Origin: Nakamurella leprariae
GTDB taxonomy: Bacteria > Actinomycetota > Actinomycetes > Mycobacteriales > Nakamurellaceae
Assembly (NCBI RefSeq): GCF_016918035.1
Contig: NZ_JAERWK010000016.1
Location: 237,379-301,378, forward strand
DNA: 64,000 bases
Reading direction: 5' to 3'
The position numbers and the translations under genes were made by a program. Below are positions 1 through 11,109 of this stretch, piece by piece. The notes below the pieces were generated by a model. That model ran no database searches. It was given only the letters and a program-made list of their open reading frames with translations, and was not told the DNA's origin. Positions within the stretch are counted from its first letter, which is position 1, and every line of letters starts with the position of its first letter.

Positions 1-260
1 GGCGGCACGCCGCGGTCTGGCCGGAGATGCTGGACGCGCTCCGGGCGGCCGGCTGGCGGAACTACTCGCTCTGGCTGCGCGAGGACGGCCTGCTCGTCGG
101 TGTCGTCGAGGCCGACGACCTGGCCGCCGCTCAGCGGGCCATGGACGCCACCGCGGTGAACGGGCGCTGGCAGGCCGAGATGGCCGAGTTCATGGACACC
201 GGTGGCCGCGCACCGGACCGGTCGATGCAGGTGCTGCGCGAGGTCTTCCACCTCGACTGA
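1..260 (+). CDS. rhaM: L-rhamnose mutarotase, C-terminal part
   Basis: This is the 3' end of a gene that enters from the left edge; codons are in frame from position 3. The visible 85 residues begin with RHAAVWPEML and continue through NYSLWLREDGLLVG to a tryptophan-containing segment near the end. That is the layout of the YiiL/RhaM family, small dimeric enzymes that interconvert the anomers of L-rhamnose before its isomerisation. Family members are about 105 residues, so only some 20 N-terminal residues are missing. No other rhamnose catabolic gene is visible. The gene ends 19 bp before the 3' end of the convergent aroB gene. Confidence 0.85.
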   Translation, partial: RHAAVWPEMLDALRAAGWRNYSLWLREDGLLVGVVEADDLAAAQRAMDATAVNGRWQAEMAEFMDTGGRAPDRSMQVLREVFHLD

Positions 261-279
261 CCGGCCACCGCAACGGATG

Positions 280-2003
<1,724 letters not shown>

Positions 2004-2004
2004 G

Positions 2005-3240
2005 TCAGCCGGCCGGGCGCGCGGTCACCGCGGGCAACCCGTCCACGGTGCCGAGCGTGGCCAGGTAGGCCTGCGCGTTGCGCCGCACCTCGGCGAGCGA
2101 GTCGCCGCCGAACTTCTCCAGCACCGCGTCGGCCACGACCAGCGCGACCATCGCCTCGGCGACCACGCCGGCGGCCGGGACGGCGCACACGTCGCTGCGC
2201 TGGTGGATGGCCACCGCCTCCTCGCCGCTGGTCACGTCGACCGTGGCCAGCGCACGCGGCACCGTCGAGATCGGCTTCATGGCCACCCGCACCCGCAGGA
2301 TCTCGCCGTTGGTCATGCCGCCCTCGAGCCCGCCGGCCCGGTTTGACGCCCGGCTGATGCCGCGCCCGTCAGGCCCGGCCACGGGGCTGATCTCGTCGTG
2401 CGCGGCCGACCCGCGGCGCCGCGCGGTGGCGAAGCCGTCACCGACCTCCACGCCCTTCATCGCCTGGATCCCCATCAGGGCGGCGGCCAGCCGGGCGTCC
2501 AGCCGGCGGTCGCTGTGCACGAAGCTGCCCAGACCCGGCGGCAGACCGTGCACCAGCACCTCGACCACGCCGCCCAGGGTGTCGCCGTCGGCCTTGGCCG
2601 CCTCGATCTCCGCGACCATCGCCTCGGTGGACGCCGGGTCCAGCGCGCGCACCGGTGAGTCGTCGATGGCGGCCCGATCGGACGGCTCCGGCAGCCGACC
2701 GGACACCGCGTCGGCCTCGCCGATCGAGACGACGTGGGACACGACCTCGGCGCCCAGCACCTCGCGGAGCAGGCTCTGCGCCACCGTGCCCAACGCCACC
2801 CGCGACGCGGTCTCCCGCGCGGACGCGCGCTCCAGCACCGGCCGGGCGTCGTCGAAGCCGTACTTCTGCATGCCGGCCAGATCGGCGTGACCCGGGCGCG
2901 GCCGGGTCAGCGGCGCATTGCGGCCGAGCGCGGACAGCGCCTCGGCATCGGCCTCGGGCAGCGGGTCGGGCGACATGATCTGCTGCCACTTCGGCCACTC
3001 GGTGTTGCCGATCTCCACCGCCACCGGACCGCCGAGCGAGATGCCGTGCCGCACCCCACCGAGCAGGGTGACCGCGTCCCGCTCGAATTTCATGCGCGCG
3101 CCCCGGCCGTAGCCCAGGCGGCGGCGGGCGAGCTGTTCGGCGATCGCCTCGGAGGTCACCGGGATCCCGGCGGGCAGTCCCTCCAGGACGGCGACCAGGG
3201 CAGGCCCGTGCGATTCCCCAGCAGTGATCCAACGCAACAC
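2005..3240 (-). CDS. aroC: Chorismate synthase
   Basis: AroC makes chorismate from EPSP with a reduced-flavin cofactor, the last common step of aromatic synthesis. The protein starts with the family signature [16 protein letters not shown] and carries the [14 protein letters not shown] and [17 protein letters not shown] blocks near the middle and C-terminus. I start it at the GTG at 3240, which gives the usual MLRW N-terminus and has GGGAGG nine bases upstream; an in-frame ATG at 3249 would add three residues but sits directly against that GGGAGG. The length is 411 residues, within the range of actinobacterial homologues. It leads the aroC-aroK-aroB operon. Confidence 0.97.
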   Translation of the reverse strand: MLRWITAGESHGPALVAVLEGLPAGIPVTSEAIAEQLARRRLGYGRGARMKFERDAVTLLGGVRHGISLGGPVAVEIGNTEWPKWQQIMSPDPLPEADAEALSALGRNAPLTRPRPGHADLAGMQKYGFDDARPVLERASARETASRVALGTVAQSLLREVLGAEVVSHVVSIGEADAVSGRLPEPSDRAAIDDSPVRALDPASTEAMVAEIEAAKADGDTLGGVVEVLVHGLPPGLGSFVHSDRRLDARLAAALMGIQAMKGVEVGDGFATARRRGSAAHDEISPVAGPDGRGISRASNRAGGLEGGMTNGEILRVRVAMKPISTVPRALATVDVTSGEEAVAIHQRSDVCAVPAAGVVAEAMVALVVADAVLEKFGGDSLAEVRRNAQAYLATLGTVDGLPAVTARPAG

Positions 3241-3320
3241 GGCGACCATCCTCCCACGTCCGGCGGAGTCGCCGGCTCACGCACCGACACCGCCGTTCCG
3301 CCGGCGCCGGTCGCCCGGAC

Positions 3321-3743
3321 TCAGCCGCGCCTGACGGTCGGCCCCTCGGCCTCCAACCGTCGCAGCAACGTCGGACGGGCGATCAGCCGGTACGAGCTGT
3401 CCACCAGCTCGGCGATCTCGTCCCAGTCGGCCGGGCCGGTCGTGAGGTCGAGTCCGAGCCAGCCCATCGCCCCGAAGTAGGCGGGCAGGAAGGTGCGCTC
3501 GTCCTGTTCCAGCGCCTGCCGGTCGGATTCGTCGACCTTGACCAGCACCGCCTGCGGGTGCTGGATCATCGGCCCGCCGTGCGGATCCTTGCTCATCCCG
3601 GTCCAGCAGGCGAACAACTTGCCGGCCTTGAACATCGGGCGGCCGTGCGAGACGTGCTCCTCGGCTCCCGGGTACGCGAGCGCGATCGTCCGCAACCGAC
3701 CCAGCAGCGGGTCGTCGTCGCGGTACCGGACGGGGTGCCCCAC
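3321..3743 (-). CDS. MmcQ/YjbR family protein
   Basis: A 140-residue protein of the MmcQ/YjbR family (cyanobacterial/enterobacterial DUF419), with the double-wing fold related to T4 MotA. The visible family marks are the early SHGRPMFKAGKLFACW strand region and the AYFGAMGWLGLDL segment before a C-terminal helix. The biochemical role of the family is not established; some structures suggest nucleic acid binding. The GTG at 3743 is preceded six bases upstream by TAGGCT, so the message is probably leaderless. It stands between aroC and the LOG gene on the same strand, but has its own promoter. Confidence 0.85.
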   Translation of the reverse strand: MGHPVRYRDDDPLLGRLRTIALAYPGAEEHVSHGRPMFKAGKLFACWTGMSKDPHGGPMIQHPQAVLVKVDESDRQALEQDERTFLPAYFGAMGWLGLDLTTGPADWDEIAELVDSSYRLIARPTLLRRLEAEGPTVRRG

Positions 3744-3749
3744 GCGGCG

Positions 3750-3755
3750 AGCCTA
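3750..3755 (-). promoter_or_regulatory. -10 element of the MmcQ/YjbR gene (leaderless)
   Basis: TAGGCT on the minus strand is followed by six bases and then the GTG start at 3743, so transcription should begin at or next to the start codon. Confidence 0.55.
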
Positions 3756-3801
3756 CGAGCCGATCACCACACCCACCCGGTCAGCACCCCGGGGTCAGTG
3801 C

Positions 3802-3829
3802 GTGGGGATCAGTGAGTGGGGATCAGTGA
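3802..3829. repeat. Tandem 14-bp duplication over the stop codon of the LOG gene
   Basis: GTGGGGATCAGTGA occurs twice head to tail (3802-3815 and 3816-3829), with a decayed third copy just before it. The TGA stop of the LOG gene (3825-3823) is in the second copy. Copies are out of frame with each other. Confidence 0.85.
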
Positions 3830-4605
3830 GTGGCCTCCCAGGCCGCGTAGGCGTCGTGCACCACCCGGATCACGTCGTCCACGTCGTCGGTCAGGTGGAC
3901 GAGCTTGAGGTCGGGGTCGGAGATGTTGCCGGACTCGGCCACCCGCTGGTGGATCCAGTCGACCAGACCGCCCCAGTACTCCGACCCGAACAGCACGACC
4001 GGGAACTTGGTCACCTTCTTGGTCTGGACCAGGGTGAGCGCCTCGAACAGCTCGTCCAGAGTGCCGAACCCGCCGGGCAGGCAGACGAACGCCTGCGAGT
4101 ACTTCACGAACATGGTCTTGCGGGTGAAGAAGTACCGGAAGTTGATGCCCAGGTCGACGTACTGGTTGAGGCCCTGCTCGAACGGCAGCTCGATGCCCAG
4201 CCCGACGGACAACCCACCGGCCTGCTTGGCACCTTTGTTGGCCGCCTCCATCACGCCCGGACCGCCGCCGGTGATGACCGCGAACCCCTCCCGGGCGAGG
4301 GCACTGCCGATCTGCACGGCGGCCTCGTAGTACGGGTTGTCCGGCTTGGTCCGGGCGCTGCCGAAGACCGCCACCGACCGCGGCAGGCTGGCCAGGGCCC
4401 CGAAGCCCTCGACGAACTCCGCCTGGATGCGGAACACTCGCCAGGGGTCGGTGTGCACCCAGTCACTCGGGCCACGGGAATCGAGCAGGCGCTGGTCGGT
4501 GGTGGTGCTCTGCAGGCGTTGCTCGCCGCGCAGCACCACCGGGCCGCGGAAGCGCTCCGCGGGCCCGGCGCCGTTGCGCTGGGCGTCGTCGTCGAATTCG
4601 GTCAC
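3823..4605 (-). CDS. LOG/TIGR00730-family nucleotide phosphoribohydrolase
   Basis: A Rossmann-fold protein of the LOG family. Characterised members release the base from cytokinin riboside 5'-monophosphate or AMP; the real substrate here is unknown. The 260-residue product has SVAVFGSART at the first strand, VITGGGPGVMEAANKGA in the nucleotide-binding loop, and the catalytic PGGFGTLDELFEALT motif. I start it at the GTG at 4605 because TACTGT lies six bases upstream (leaderless). A start upstream at 4695 would add a basic, unconserved stretch. The M. tuberculosis orthologue Rv1205 also lies close to dapE. Confidence 0.9.
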   Translation of the reverse strand: MTEFDDDAQRNGAGPAERFRGPVVLRGEQRLQSTTTDQRLLDSRGPSDWVHTDPWRVFRIQAEFVEGFGALASLPRSVAVFGSARTKPDNPYYEAAVQIGSALAREGFAVITGGGPGVMEAANKGAKQAGGLSVGLGIELPFEQGLNQYVDLGINFRYFFTRKTMFVKYSQAFVCLPGGFGTLDELFEALTLVQTKKVTKFPVVLFGSEYWGGLVDWIHQRVAESGNISDPDLKLVHLTDDVDDVIRVVHDAYAAWEATH

Positions 4606-4611
4606 CCGTCC

Positions 4612-4617
4612 ACAGTA
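4612..4617 (-). promoter_or_regulatory. -10 element of the LOG gene (leaderless)
   Basis: TACTGT on the minus strand lies six bases before the GTG at 4605. It is the main reason for choosing that start. Confidence 0.55.
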
Positions 4618-4721
4618 GGGACCTGCGCCGACCTGCCGGCGGAGCCGCACGCAGCATCCGGGTGAACGACCGGTGACGCGCACCCGACCGGACACCGCTG
4701 AGCGGGCACACGGTCGAGCGG

Positions 4722-4753
4722 CGGATCACCCCATGAGGGCCGGATCACCCCAT
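4722..4753. repeat. 13-bp direct repeat at the 3' end of dapE
   Basis: CGGATCACCCCAT is present at 4722-4734 and again at 4741-4753, separated by six bases. The second copy contains the dapE stop codon (4747-4745). This looks like a short local duplication. Confidence 0.8.
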
Positions 4754-5893
4754 CAGGAAGGAACGGAGCACCTCGGTCATGGTCCGGATCTGCTCGCGGG
4801 ACACCCACTCGTCGCGGGTGTGGGCCAGGGACGGATCCCCCGGTCCGTAGTTGACCGCCGGGATGCCCAGCGCCGCGAACCGGGACACGTCGGTCCAGCC
4901 GTACTTCGCCTGCACCTGCCCGCCGGCGGCGCGCACCGCGGCGACGAACCGGGCGGCGGCCGGGGCGGTCAACCCGGGCAGCGCGCCGGCCGCGCTGTCC
5001 AGCACCGTCACCGTGATCGGCGCCTCGGCGTCGTCCTCGTCGGACGGGTCGCCGGGCTGCCCGGCCGGCAGCAGCACCTCGGTGAGGGCGGTCACCGCCT
5101 GCTCGACCGAACGGTCCGGCGCGAACCGGTGGTTGACCCGGATCACACAGTCGTCGGGCAGCACGTTGCTGGCCACGCCCGCGGTGATCGCGGTGGCGTT
5201 CAGCCCCTCCCGGTACACGCAGCCGTCGATGTCCACCGACCGCGGACGATGCGCGGCCAGTCGGTCGAGCACGACAGCGGCCCGGTGGATCGCGTTGCGG
5301 CCCATCCAGGCCCGGGCCGCGTGGGCCCGGCGGCCGGGGACGGTCACCGCGACCGAGACGGTGCCCTGACACCCCGCCTCGACCTGGCCGCCGGTCGGCT
5401 CGGCCAGCACGGCCAGGTCGGCAGCGAGCCAGTCGGCGTGCTCGGCCTGCACCCGCGTCAGGCCGTTGCGGGCGAACTCGACCTCCTCGCAGTCGTAGAA
5501 CACGAAGGTCAGGTCGTGCGACGGCTCGCGGCCGTCCGCCCACACCGTGGCGGCCAGGTGCAACAGCATGGCGTCGCCCGACTTCATGTCGGTGGTGCCG
5601 CAGCCGGCCAGCCGGTCCCCGTCCCGGGTGCTGGGCACGTTGTCCGCGATCGGGACCGTGTCCAGGTGACCGGCCAGCAGGACGCGGGACCTGCGGCCCA
5701 GGTGCGTCCGAGCCAGCACGGTGTTGCCGGTCCGCAGCATCTCGAAGCGACCCACCGCGCGCACCGCCGCCTCGACCGCGTCGGCCAGCGGGCCCTCGGT
5801 CCCGGACACCGACGGCACGTCGACCAGGTCGGCCGTGAGGTCGGCGGGGTCACGAGTCAGGTCCAGGGTCAGCCCGGTGACGGTTCCGCTCAC
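4745..5893 (-). CDS. dapE: Succinyl-diaminopimelate desuccinylase
   Basis: DapE hydrolyses N-succinyl-LL-2,6-diaminopimelate to LL-diaminopimelate and succinate, feeding lysine and peptidoglycan synthesis. It is an M20-family di-zinc enzyme. The 382-residue protein shows the metal-ligand histidine in [10 protein letters not shown], the bridging aspartate in [11 protein letters not shown] and the glutamate pair in [11 protein letters not shown], which includes the catalytic base. The GTG start at 5893 has TAGGGT seven bases upstream, so the message is probably leaderless. It is divergent from dapD, its pathway partner, with 110 bp between the two starts. Confidence 0.96.
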   Translation of the reverse strand: MSGTVTGLTLDLTRDPADLTADLVDVPSVSGTEGPLADAVEAAVRAVGRFEMLRTGNTVLARTHLGRRSRVLLAGHLDTVPIADNVPSTRDGDRLAGCGTTDMKSGDAMLLHLAATVWADGREPSHDLTFVFYDCEEVEFARNGLTRVQAEHADWLAADLAVLAEPTGGQVEAGCQGTVSVAVTVPGRRAHAARAWMGRNAIHRAAVVLDRLAAHRPRSVDIDGCVYREGLNATAITAGVASNVLPDDCVIRVNHRFAPDRSVEQAVTALTEVLLPAGQPGDPSDEDDAEAPITVTVLDSAAGALPGLTAPAAARFVAAVRAAGGQVQAKYGWTDVSRFAALGIPAVNYGPGDPSLAHTRDEWVSREQIRTMTEVLRSFLMG

Positions 5894-5900
5894 CCGCCGG

Positions 5901-5906
5901 ACCCTA
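5901..5906 (-). promoter_or_regulatory. -10 element of dapE (leaderless)
   Basis: TAGGGT on the minus strand lies seven bases before the dapE GTG at 5893. The divergent dapD -10 lies about 85 bp away. Confidence 0.6.
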
Positions 5907-5989
5907 CCCGCGGCGCCGCGTCACCCCCGGGGACGCTCGACGACCGGGCGGCGCGCCCCGGGGCCGCCGGTCCGCCGCCGGTCAGCGTC

Positions 5990-5995
5990 TAGGCT
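5990..5995 (+). promoter_or_regulatory. -10 element of dapD (leaderless)
   Basis: TAGGCT is followed by eight bases and the dapD ATG at 6004. Confidence 0.6.
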
Positions 5996-6003
5996 GCTGA
6001 CCC

Positions 6004-7074
6004 ATGACCTCGGGCAGTTCGCCAGCAACTCCGACGGCGCCCGGCCAGGACGCCGCGTCGACCGACACCACACCGGCCACCCCGGTACCGGCCGCCGACG
6101 CACCCGTCAGCCCCGCCCCGGTGACCGCCGGAGCGGCCGCGACCGGCCTGGCCACGATCACCGAGGACGGCACCGTCCTGGACGTCTGGTACCCGGCGCC
6201 TGCCCTCACCGGCTCGTCCCCGACGGGCCCGGCCGAGGCGACGTCCCAGCCGGACCTGGCGGCCGCCGAACGCAGCGACGAGATCCGGCACACCCGCCAG
6301 GTGGTCGTCCAGACGGTCATCGAGTCGCTGGGCGACGCCCCGGTCGACACCGCTGACGTCTACCTGCGGCTGCACCTGCTGTCCGCCCGACTGGTCGAGC
6401 CCAGGTCGATCAACCTGGACGGCATCTTCGGTCTGCTGCCGAACAACGCGTGGACCTCGCTGGGACCGGTCCCGCCGGCCGACGTCGAGCGGGTGCGGCT
6501 GGCCGCGGCCGTCGAGGGCCATCGGCTCGCCGTGCACGGAGTGGACAAGTTCCCGCGGATGACCGACTACGTCGTCCCGGCCGGGGTCCGGATCGCCGAC
6601 GCCGACCGGGTCCGGCTCGGCGCGCACCTGGCCGCCGGCACCACCGTCATGCACGAGGGCTTCTGCAACTTCAACGCCGGCACCCTGGGCGAATCGATGG
6701 TGGAAGGCCGCATCTCGCAGGGCGTAGTGATCGGCGACGGCACCGATGTCGGCGGCGGCGCCTCGATCATGGGCACCCTGTCCGGCGGCGGCAAGGAGCA
6801 GATCACCCTCGGCCGCCGGTGCCTGCTCGGCGCCAACTCCGGCGTCGGCATCTCCCTCGGCGACGACTGCGTCGTCGAGGCGGGCCTCTACCTGACCGCC
6901 GGCACCAAGCTGACGCTGATCGCCGACGGCACCACCACCGAGGTCGCCGCCCGCACCCTGTCCGGGACGTCCGGCCTGCTCTTCCGGCGCAACTCGCTGA
7001 CCGGTGGGGTCGAGGCACTGCCCCGCTCGGGCAGCTGGGGCGGCCTCAACGCCGCCCTGCACACCACCAGCTGA
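6004..7074 (+). CDS. dapD: Tetrahydrodipicolinate N-succinyltransferase
   Basis: DapD transfers succinyl from succinyl-CoA to tetrahydrodipicolinate, the step that opens the succinylase branch of lysine synthesis. The 356-residue protein has an Ala/Pro/Thr-rich tail of about 45 residues, then [19 protein letters not shown], which matches the start of actinobacterial DapD proteins. A left-handed beta-helix follows, visible as hexapeptide-type repeats (for example [17 protein letters not shown] and [15 protein letters not shown]). It is longer than the mycobacterial enzyme (about 317) because of the tail. The start is supported by TAGGCT eight bases upstream. dapE is divergent and dapC lies 2 kb downstream. 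Confidence 0.95.
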   Translation: MTSGSSPATPTAPGQDAASTDTTPATPVPAADAPVSPAPVTAGAAATGLATITEDGTVLDVWYPAPALTGSSPTGPAEATSQPDLAAAERSDEIRHTRQVVVQTVIESLGDAPVDTADVYLRLHLLSARLVEPRSINLDGIFGLLPNNAWTSLGPVPPADVERVRLAAAVEGHRLAVHGVDKFPRMTDYVVPAGVRIADADRVRLGAHLAAGTTVMHEGFCNFNAGTLGESMVEGRISQGVVIGDGTDVGGGASIMGTLSGGGKEQITLGRRCLLGANSGVGISLGDDCVVEAGLYLTAGTKLTLIADGTTTEVAARTLSGTSGLLFRRNSLTGGVEALPRSGSWGGLNAALHTTS

Positions 7075-7119
7075 TCCAGATCCCCAGACCTTCCACGAGA
7101 GACGAGGCGAACGTTCCCG

Positions 7120-8700
7120 ATGGCCCAGCGTCGAACCGGTTCGAACGACTCCGCCCCGGCGCGAGCCGGCACGACCCGGGCCGGCGCCGCGGCGAGCGGG
7201 TCCACCAGGGCCGCCGTGACCGCTCCCCGGCCGACCCGACGCCGAGCCACCGGGGCCACCGGGGCCTCGGACCGCACCACGGACGCCCCGACGATGGTGA
7301 CCGGACCTGCTGAGTCCGGCACCGCTCAGTCCGGCGCCACTCAGGCCGGCGCGACTCAGGCCGGCACCGCCGCGACCAGGCCCGCCAAGACCCGCCGCGC
7401 CCGCAGCGCGGCGGAGGCCACCGGCCCCGAGCACCCGACCTCGCCCGCGGGTAGGAAGCCCGTCCGGAAGTCCCCGGCCCGCAGCCGGACCGGCGCGGCG
7501 GCCGCGGCCGAGGGGCGCGGCACGTCGACCACGCCCGACGGTCCGGTCGTCGACACCGACGCCGCCTCCCGGCCCACCCGCCGCCGCACGGCGGCCACCG
7601 CCGTCGACGGTGCACCCCGCACCCCCCGCCGGCGCGCGACCACCGCCGCTCGGGCGACCTCGGCCGCGTCCGACAGCACGCCCACCCGGACCCCGCGCCG
7701 GCGGGCCGCCCCGATCCCGGCCGCATCGCGGGCCGCCGCCCCGGCGGCCGACCCGGTGGTGCCGGACCCGGACGCCGACGTCGCCGAGACCACCGACGAC
7801 ACGTTGATGCCGCCGCGACCGGCGCCCCGCCGGCCCGGCCTGATCCCCACCGACATCGCCGACGCGCTCGGCGCGGTGCTGATCAAGGCCACCGGGGACA
7901 TCCGCAAACACGAGCAGGGTTCCCGCACCGGCGGGGACATCGAGGACGTGCACAAGATGCGGGTCGCCACCCGGCGGATCCGCGCGTACCTCAAGGCGGC
8001 CCGCCCGGTGCTGGAGCGCGAGTCGGCCGACCGGCTCCGCGCCGACCTGTCCGCACTGGCCGGAACCCTCGGTGTGCTGCGCGATCTCGACGTGATGATC
8101 GACCGGATGCACCGCGAGGCGGTGGTGCTCGGCGACCCGGACACGGCAGCACTGGAGCGGCTGATCGGCGTGCTGGACGACGAGCGCCGCACGGCCCGCA
8201 AGGACCTGGTCACCGAGCTCGACCAGCCCGCCTACCAGGACCTGCTGGCCGAGCTCGATCAGGCCGGGCAGTCGCCGGCGGTCAGCGATCCGTGGGCGGA
8301 CCTCACCGAGCTGGCGTCGGCCGAGTGGCGGCGGCTGCGCAAGGCCCGGACCCACCTGCACCGCACCCACGGCGAGCACCCGCCGGACGACGACCTGCAC
8401 GAGCTGCGCATCTACGGCAAGCGGGCCCGGTACGCCTCCGAGCTGCTGCCGACCCAGCCGGAGATCCAGGACTTCCTGCGGGCCCTCGCCGACTTCCAGG
8501 AGGTGCTGGGCGACCACCAGGACGCCTCCGTGCTGGAGGCGCGACTGCGCCAGCTGGTCGAGCAGACCGGGGACGCCGGCGCGGCCATCGCCGCCGGGCG
8601 CGTGGTGCAGCAGTGCATCGAGACCCGACGCCGCGCGCGGGCCGCCTACCCGGACGCCTGGCAGCAGGTCAAGGCCGCCGCCGCGGTCGCGTTCGGCTGA
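7120..8700 (+). CDS. CHAD domain protein with long basic N-terminal tail
   Basis: The C-terminal half (about residues 242-520) is a CHAD domain, a helical, histidine-containing fold known in several proteins to bind inorganic polyphosphate. HKMRVATRRIRAYLKAARP and LHELRIYGKRARYASEL are its two conserved basic helices. The first roughly 235 residues are low-complexity Ala/Thr/Arg/Pro with recurring clusters such as PTRRR, KTRRAR and TPRRR, plus a short GATQA repeat, and are probably disordered. No polyphosphate kinase or CYTH domain is nearby. The gene starts 45 bp after dapD and ends before a strong hairpin. The domain call is firm; the physiological role is not known. Confidence 0.85.
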   Translation: MAQRRTGSNDSAPARAGTTRAGAAASGSTRAAVTAPRPTRRRATGATGASDRTTDAPTMVTGPAESGTAQSGATQAGATQAGTAATRPAKTRRARSAAEATGPEHPTSPAGRKPVRKSPARSRTGAAAAAEGRGTSTTPDGPVVDTDAASRPTRRRTAATAVDGAPRTPRRRATTAARATSAASDSTPTRTPRRRAAPIPAASRAAAPAADPVVPDPDADVAETTDDTLMPPRPAPRRPGLIPTDIADALGAVLIKATGDIRKHEQGSRTGGDIEDVHKMRVATRRIRAYLKAARPVLERESADRLRADLSALAGTLGVLRDLDVMIDRMHREAVVLGDPDTAALERLIGVLDDERRTARKDLVTELDQPAYQDLLAELDQAGQSPAVSDPWADLTELASAEWRRLRKARTHLHRTHGEHPPDDDLHELRIYGKRARYASELLPTQPEIQDFLRALADFQEVLGDHQDASVLEARLRQLVEQTGDAGAAIAAGRVVQQCIETRRRARAAYPDAWQQVKAAAAVAFG

Positions 8701-8710
8701 TCGGACCGTC

Positions 8711-8744
8711 CGCTCCCGCCCCGGGCCGGGGCGGGGCGGGAGCG
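8711..8744. terminator. Bidirectional terminator between the CHAD gene and dapC
   Basis: CGCTCCCGCCCC (8711-8722) pairs perfectly with GGGGCGGGAGCG (8733-8744) across a 10-nt loop. It lies between two convergent gene ends. There is no T-tract, as is common in high-GC actinobacteria. Confidence 0.7.
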
Positions 8745-8905
8745 CCCCGGGTGGCCCGAGGTGCCGCTGATCCGGTGCTCGGACGACATCACCGGCGCCG
8801 CAGCGTGTTTCGTCCCGCACGACGCGTCCTCCGAGTCCGGGCGCGTGCTCGACGTCCACGGCGCCCTGCCGGCTGACCCGGGGGTGCGGCGCCGGCCCGG
8901 CGGTG

Positions 8906-10081
8906 TCAGCCCGCGAGCCGGTCGGCGGCCGCGGCCACCCGTTCGTCGGAGGCGGTGAGCGCGACCCGGACGTGCCGGGCGCCGCCCGGGCCGTACATCG
9001 ATCCGGGGGCGACCAGGATGCCGCGCTCGGCCAGCCACGCCACCGAGTCCATCGCCGGCTCGCCCCGGGTGCACCACAGGTACAGCCCGGCCGCCGAGGT
9101 GCCGTCGTCGCCGACGCGGAACCCGGCCGCCTCGAACGCCTCGAGCAGCACCGCGCGGCGCCGCTCGTACCGGCTGCGCTGCGCGAGCACGTGGCTGTCG
9201 TCGTCGAGCGCGGCCGCGGCGGCGGCCTGGACCGGCGCCGGCATCATCGCGCCGAGGTGCTTGCGCACGGAGGTCAGCTCGGCGATCAGCGTCGGGTCAC
9301 CACTGACGAACCCGGCGCGGTAGCCGGCCATGTTCGACCGCTTGGACAGCGAGTGCACCGCGAGCAGACCGGTGTGGTCGCCGCCGCACACCTCGGGATC
9401 CAGGATCGACACCGGAGAGACGTCCCAGCCGAGGTCGATGTAGCACTCGTCCGAGGCGACCACGGCGCCCTGCCGGCGGGCCCAGGCGACCACCTTGGCC
9501 AGGTGCTCGGGCGGCAGCACCTTGCCGGTCGGGTTGGACGGTGTGTTGAGCCAGACCAGGGAGACCCGTTCCGGGCCCAGCTTGGTCAGCCCGTCCGCGC
9601 GCACCACGGTCGAGCGCGACATCAGCGCGCCGATCTCGTAGGTCGGGTAGGAGATCTCCGGGATGACCACCACGTCGCCGCGGCCCAGACCGAGCTGGGT
9701 GGGCAGCGAGGCCACCAGTTCCTTGGACCCGATGGTGGGCAGCACGTGTTCCGGGTCGATGTCCGGGACACCGTGGGCCCGGGCCAGCCAGCCGACGTAC
9801 GCGGACCGCAGCGCATGGGTGCCGTGCACGGTCGGGTAGCCGGGGGCCTCGGAGGCACCGGACAGCGCGGACCGGACCGGGACCGGCACCCGGTCGACCG
9901 GCGTGCCGACGGACAGGTCGACCAGACCGTCGGGGTGCGCGGTGGCCTCCCGACGCGCCGGGAGCAGGCTGTCCCAGGGGAAGTCCGGCAGGTTCAACCC
10001 GGGCGCGAGCTCGCCGGCCGGGGTGTCGCCGGCCGAGTCCCGGTCCTCGTCGGTGGCCGTTCCCAGGCCGCGACCCGCCAT
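8906..10081 (-). CDS. dapC: Succinyldiaminopimelate transaminase
   Basis: A PLP-dependent class I/II aminotransferase that makes N-succinyl-LL-diaminopimelate from the keto precursor, between DapD and DapE in lysine synthesis. The 391-residue protein has LNTPSNPTGKVLPPEHL, the PLP-binding aspartate region ASDECYIDLGW, the Schiff-base lysine in HSLSKRSNMAGYRAGF and a C-terminal arginine in HVRVALT. The ATG at 10081 follows the ferredoxin stop by two bases, so the two are cotranscribed. The same fdxC-dapC pair occurs in M. tuberculosis (Rv1177-Rv1178), which supports the DapC call over other aminotransferases. Confidence 0.93.
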   Translation of the reverse strand: MAGRGLGTATDEDRDSAGDTPAGELAPGLNLPDFPWDSLLPARREATAHPDGLVDLSVGTPVDRVPVPVRSALSGASEAPGYPTVHGTHALRSAYVGWLARAHGVPDIDPEHVLPTIGSKELVASLPTQLGLGRGDVVVIPEISYPTYEIGALMSRSTVVRADGLTKLGPERVSLVWLNTPSNPTGKVLPPEHLAKVVAWARRQGAVVASDECYIDLGWDVSPVSILDPEVCGGDHTGLLAVHSLSKRSNMAGYRAGFVSGDPTLIAELTSVRKHLGAMMPAPVQAAAAAALDDDSHVLAQRSRYERRRAVLLEAFEAAGFRVGDDGTSAAGLYLWCTRGEPAMDSVAWLAERGILVAPGSMYGPGGARHVRVALTASDERVAAAADRLAG

Positions 10082-10083
10082 CG

Positions 10084-10410
10084 TCAGTGCTCCCCACCCA
10101 TGGGCGGCAGTCCGGCCACGAACGGGTCGTCCTTGTCGACCTTGCCCACCTTGGACGCGCCCCCGGGCGAGCCGAGATCGTCGAAGAAGTCGACGTTGGC
10201 CTTGGTGTACGGGGCCCAGGCGTCCGGCACGTCGTCCTCGTAGAAGATCGCCTCCACCGGGCAGACCGGTTCGCAGGCACCGCAGTCGACGCACTCGTCG
10301 GGGTGGATGTACAGCATCCGGTTGCCCTCGTAGATGCAGTCGACGGGGCACTCCTCGACGCAGGCGCGATCGAGCACGTCCACGCACGGTTCGGCGATCA
10401 CATACGTCAC
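10084..10410 (-). CDS. fdxA: FdxA-type 7Fe ferredoxin
   Basis: A 108-residue cytoplasmic electron carrier. The N-terminal half has [19 protein letters not shown], and the second motif [17 protein letters not shown] is a full CxxCxxCxxxCP cluster-binding set. The first motif has wider cysteine spacing, as in 3Fe-4S/4Fe-4S seven-iron ferredoxins. The C-terminal roughly 50 residues are the conserved tail of the actinobacterial FdxA/FdxC group. The GTG start has GGAGA five bases upstream. It is directly upstream of dapC. Its redox partner is not identifiable from the window, although the ferredoxin-dependent sulfite reductase at 41.4 kb is one candidate client. Confidence 0.93.
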   Translation of the reverse strand: MTYVIAEPCVDVLDRACVEECPVDCIYEGNRMLYIHPDECVDCGACEPVCPVEAIFYEDDVPDAWAPYTKANVDFFDDLGSPGGASKVGKVDKDDPFVAGLPPMGGEH

Positions 10411-10581
10411 AGCGGTCTCCAGGCCATCTCATGCCGCGTCGATCGCGGCGCGCTGCCGGCGCACACCTTAGTCGGGGCGGTCCCGGACGCCGGACCCACG
10501 AGCGGCGTCGAGGTCAGCGGCGCGGACCGGCACCAGCCGCTCCAGTATCCCCCGCGGGTCCGGACCACTCGGACGCACCGA

Positions 10582-10601
10582 GCCGATCAGTGCCGATCAG
10601 T
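10582..10601. repeat. Tandem 10-bp duplication over a stop codon
   Basis: GCCGATCAGT occurs twice head to tail (10582-10591, 10592-10601). The TGA of the DUF6113-like gene (10599-10597) is inside the second copy. Confidence 0.8.
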
Positions 10602-11109
10602 GCCCGTGAGGACGCTCACCCATGGTGTCCGGGTCGGCCGGCCGCGCCGCGGGCAGTCGCGCGGCCCGCAACAGGACCAGGGTGGCGGCCGCCGTCAGGC
10701 AGCCCAGGCCGAGCAGCAACGCGGTGCGCCACTGCCCGTCGGTCACCCCCACCGGCCGGCCGTACAGGGAGTTCGGCGACAGCGACAACCACACCGCGGG
10801 CACGAACCAGCAGGCCACCGTGACCGCCACCGGCCAGAACGGCGGCACCAGGGCGGCCACCAGGCGGGGCAGCCCGGCCACCGTCAGGACCGCGATCACC
10901 ACGCTCACCGGGAAGGGCACCGGGCCCAGGTACTGCGGCAGGAAGAACACCGACACCACCGCGGCCGCCGCGGCCAGCAGCCACATCCAGACGACGAGCA
11001 CCCAGTCCGCGGCGCTCGGACGACGGGCCACCTCGTCCGGCTCGGCCTCGAGCACGGCCGGACCGCCCGGCGTGGCCGGGTCCGGGACCTCCGGCGGGAG
11101 CGCGGTCAC
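10597..11109 (-). CDS. DUF6113-like integral membrane protein (Rv1171-type)
   Basis: A 170-residue protein with a hydrophilic N-terminus of about 45 residues followed by about four hydrophobic segments: VVWMWLLAAAAAVVSVFFL, VSVVIAVLTVAGLPRLVAAL, VAVTVACWFVPAVWLSL and LLLGLGCLTAAATLVLL. No catalytic motif is visible. The start is the GTG at 11109, which overlaps the mshB stop (GTGA), so it is coupled to mshB. M. tuberculosis has the same pair (mshB-Rv1171), so the gene is a conserved mshB companion of unknown function; the DUF6113 label is from that context and topology. Confidence 0.75.
   Translation of the reverse strand: MTALPPEVPDPATPGGPAVLEAEPDEVARRPSAADWVLVVWMWLLAAAAAVVSVFFLPQYLGPVPFPVSVVIAVLTVAGLPRLVAALVPPFWPVAVTVACWFVPAVWLSLSPNSLYGRPVGVTDGQWRTALLLGLGCLTAAATLVLLRAARLPAARPADPDTMGERPHGH

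Noticed and set aside
5989..8859. 956-codon minus-strand frame opposite dapD and the CHAD gene
   Set aside because: Longest open frame in the area, but dapD and CHAD motifs are on the plus strand. The frame is Gly/Arg/Val-rich without any domain.
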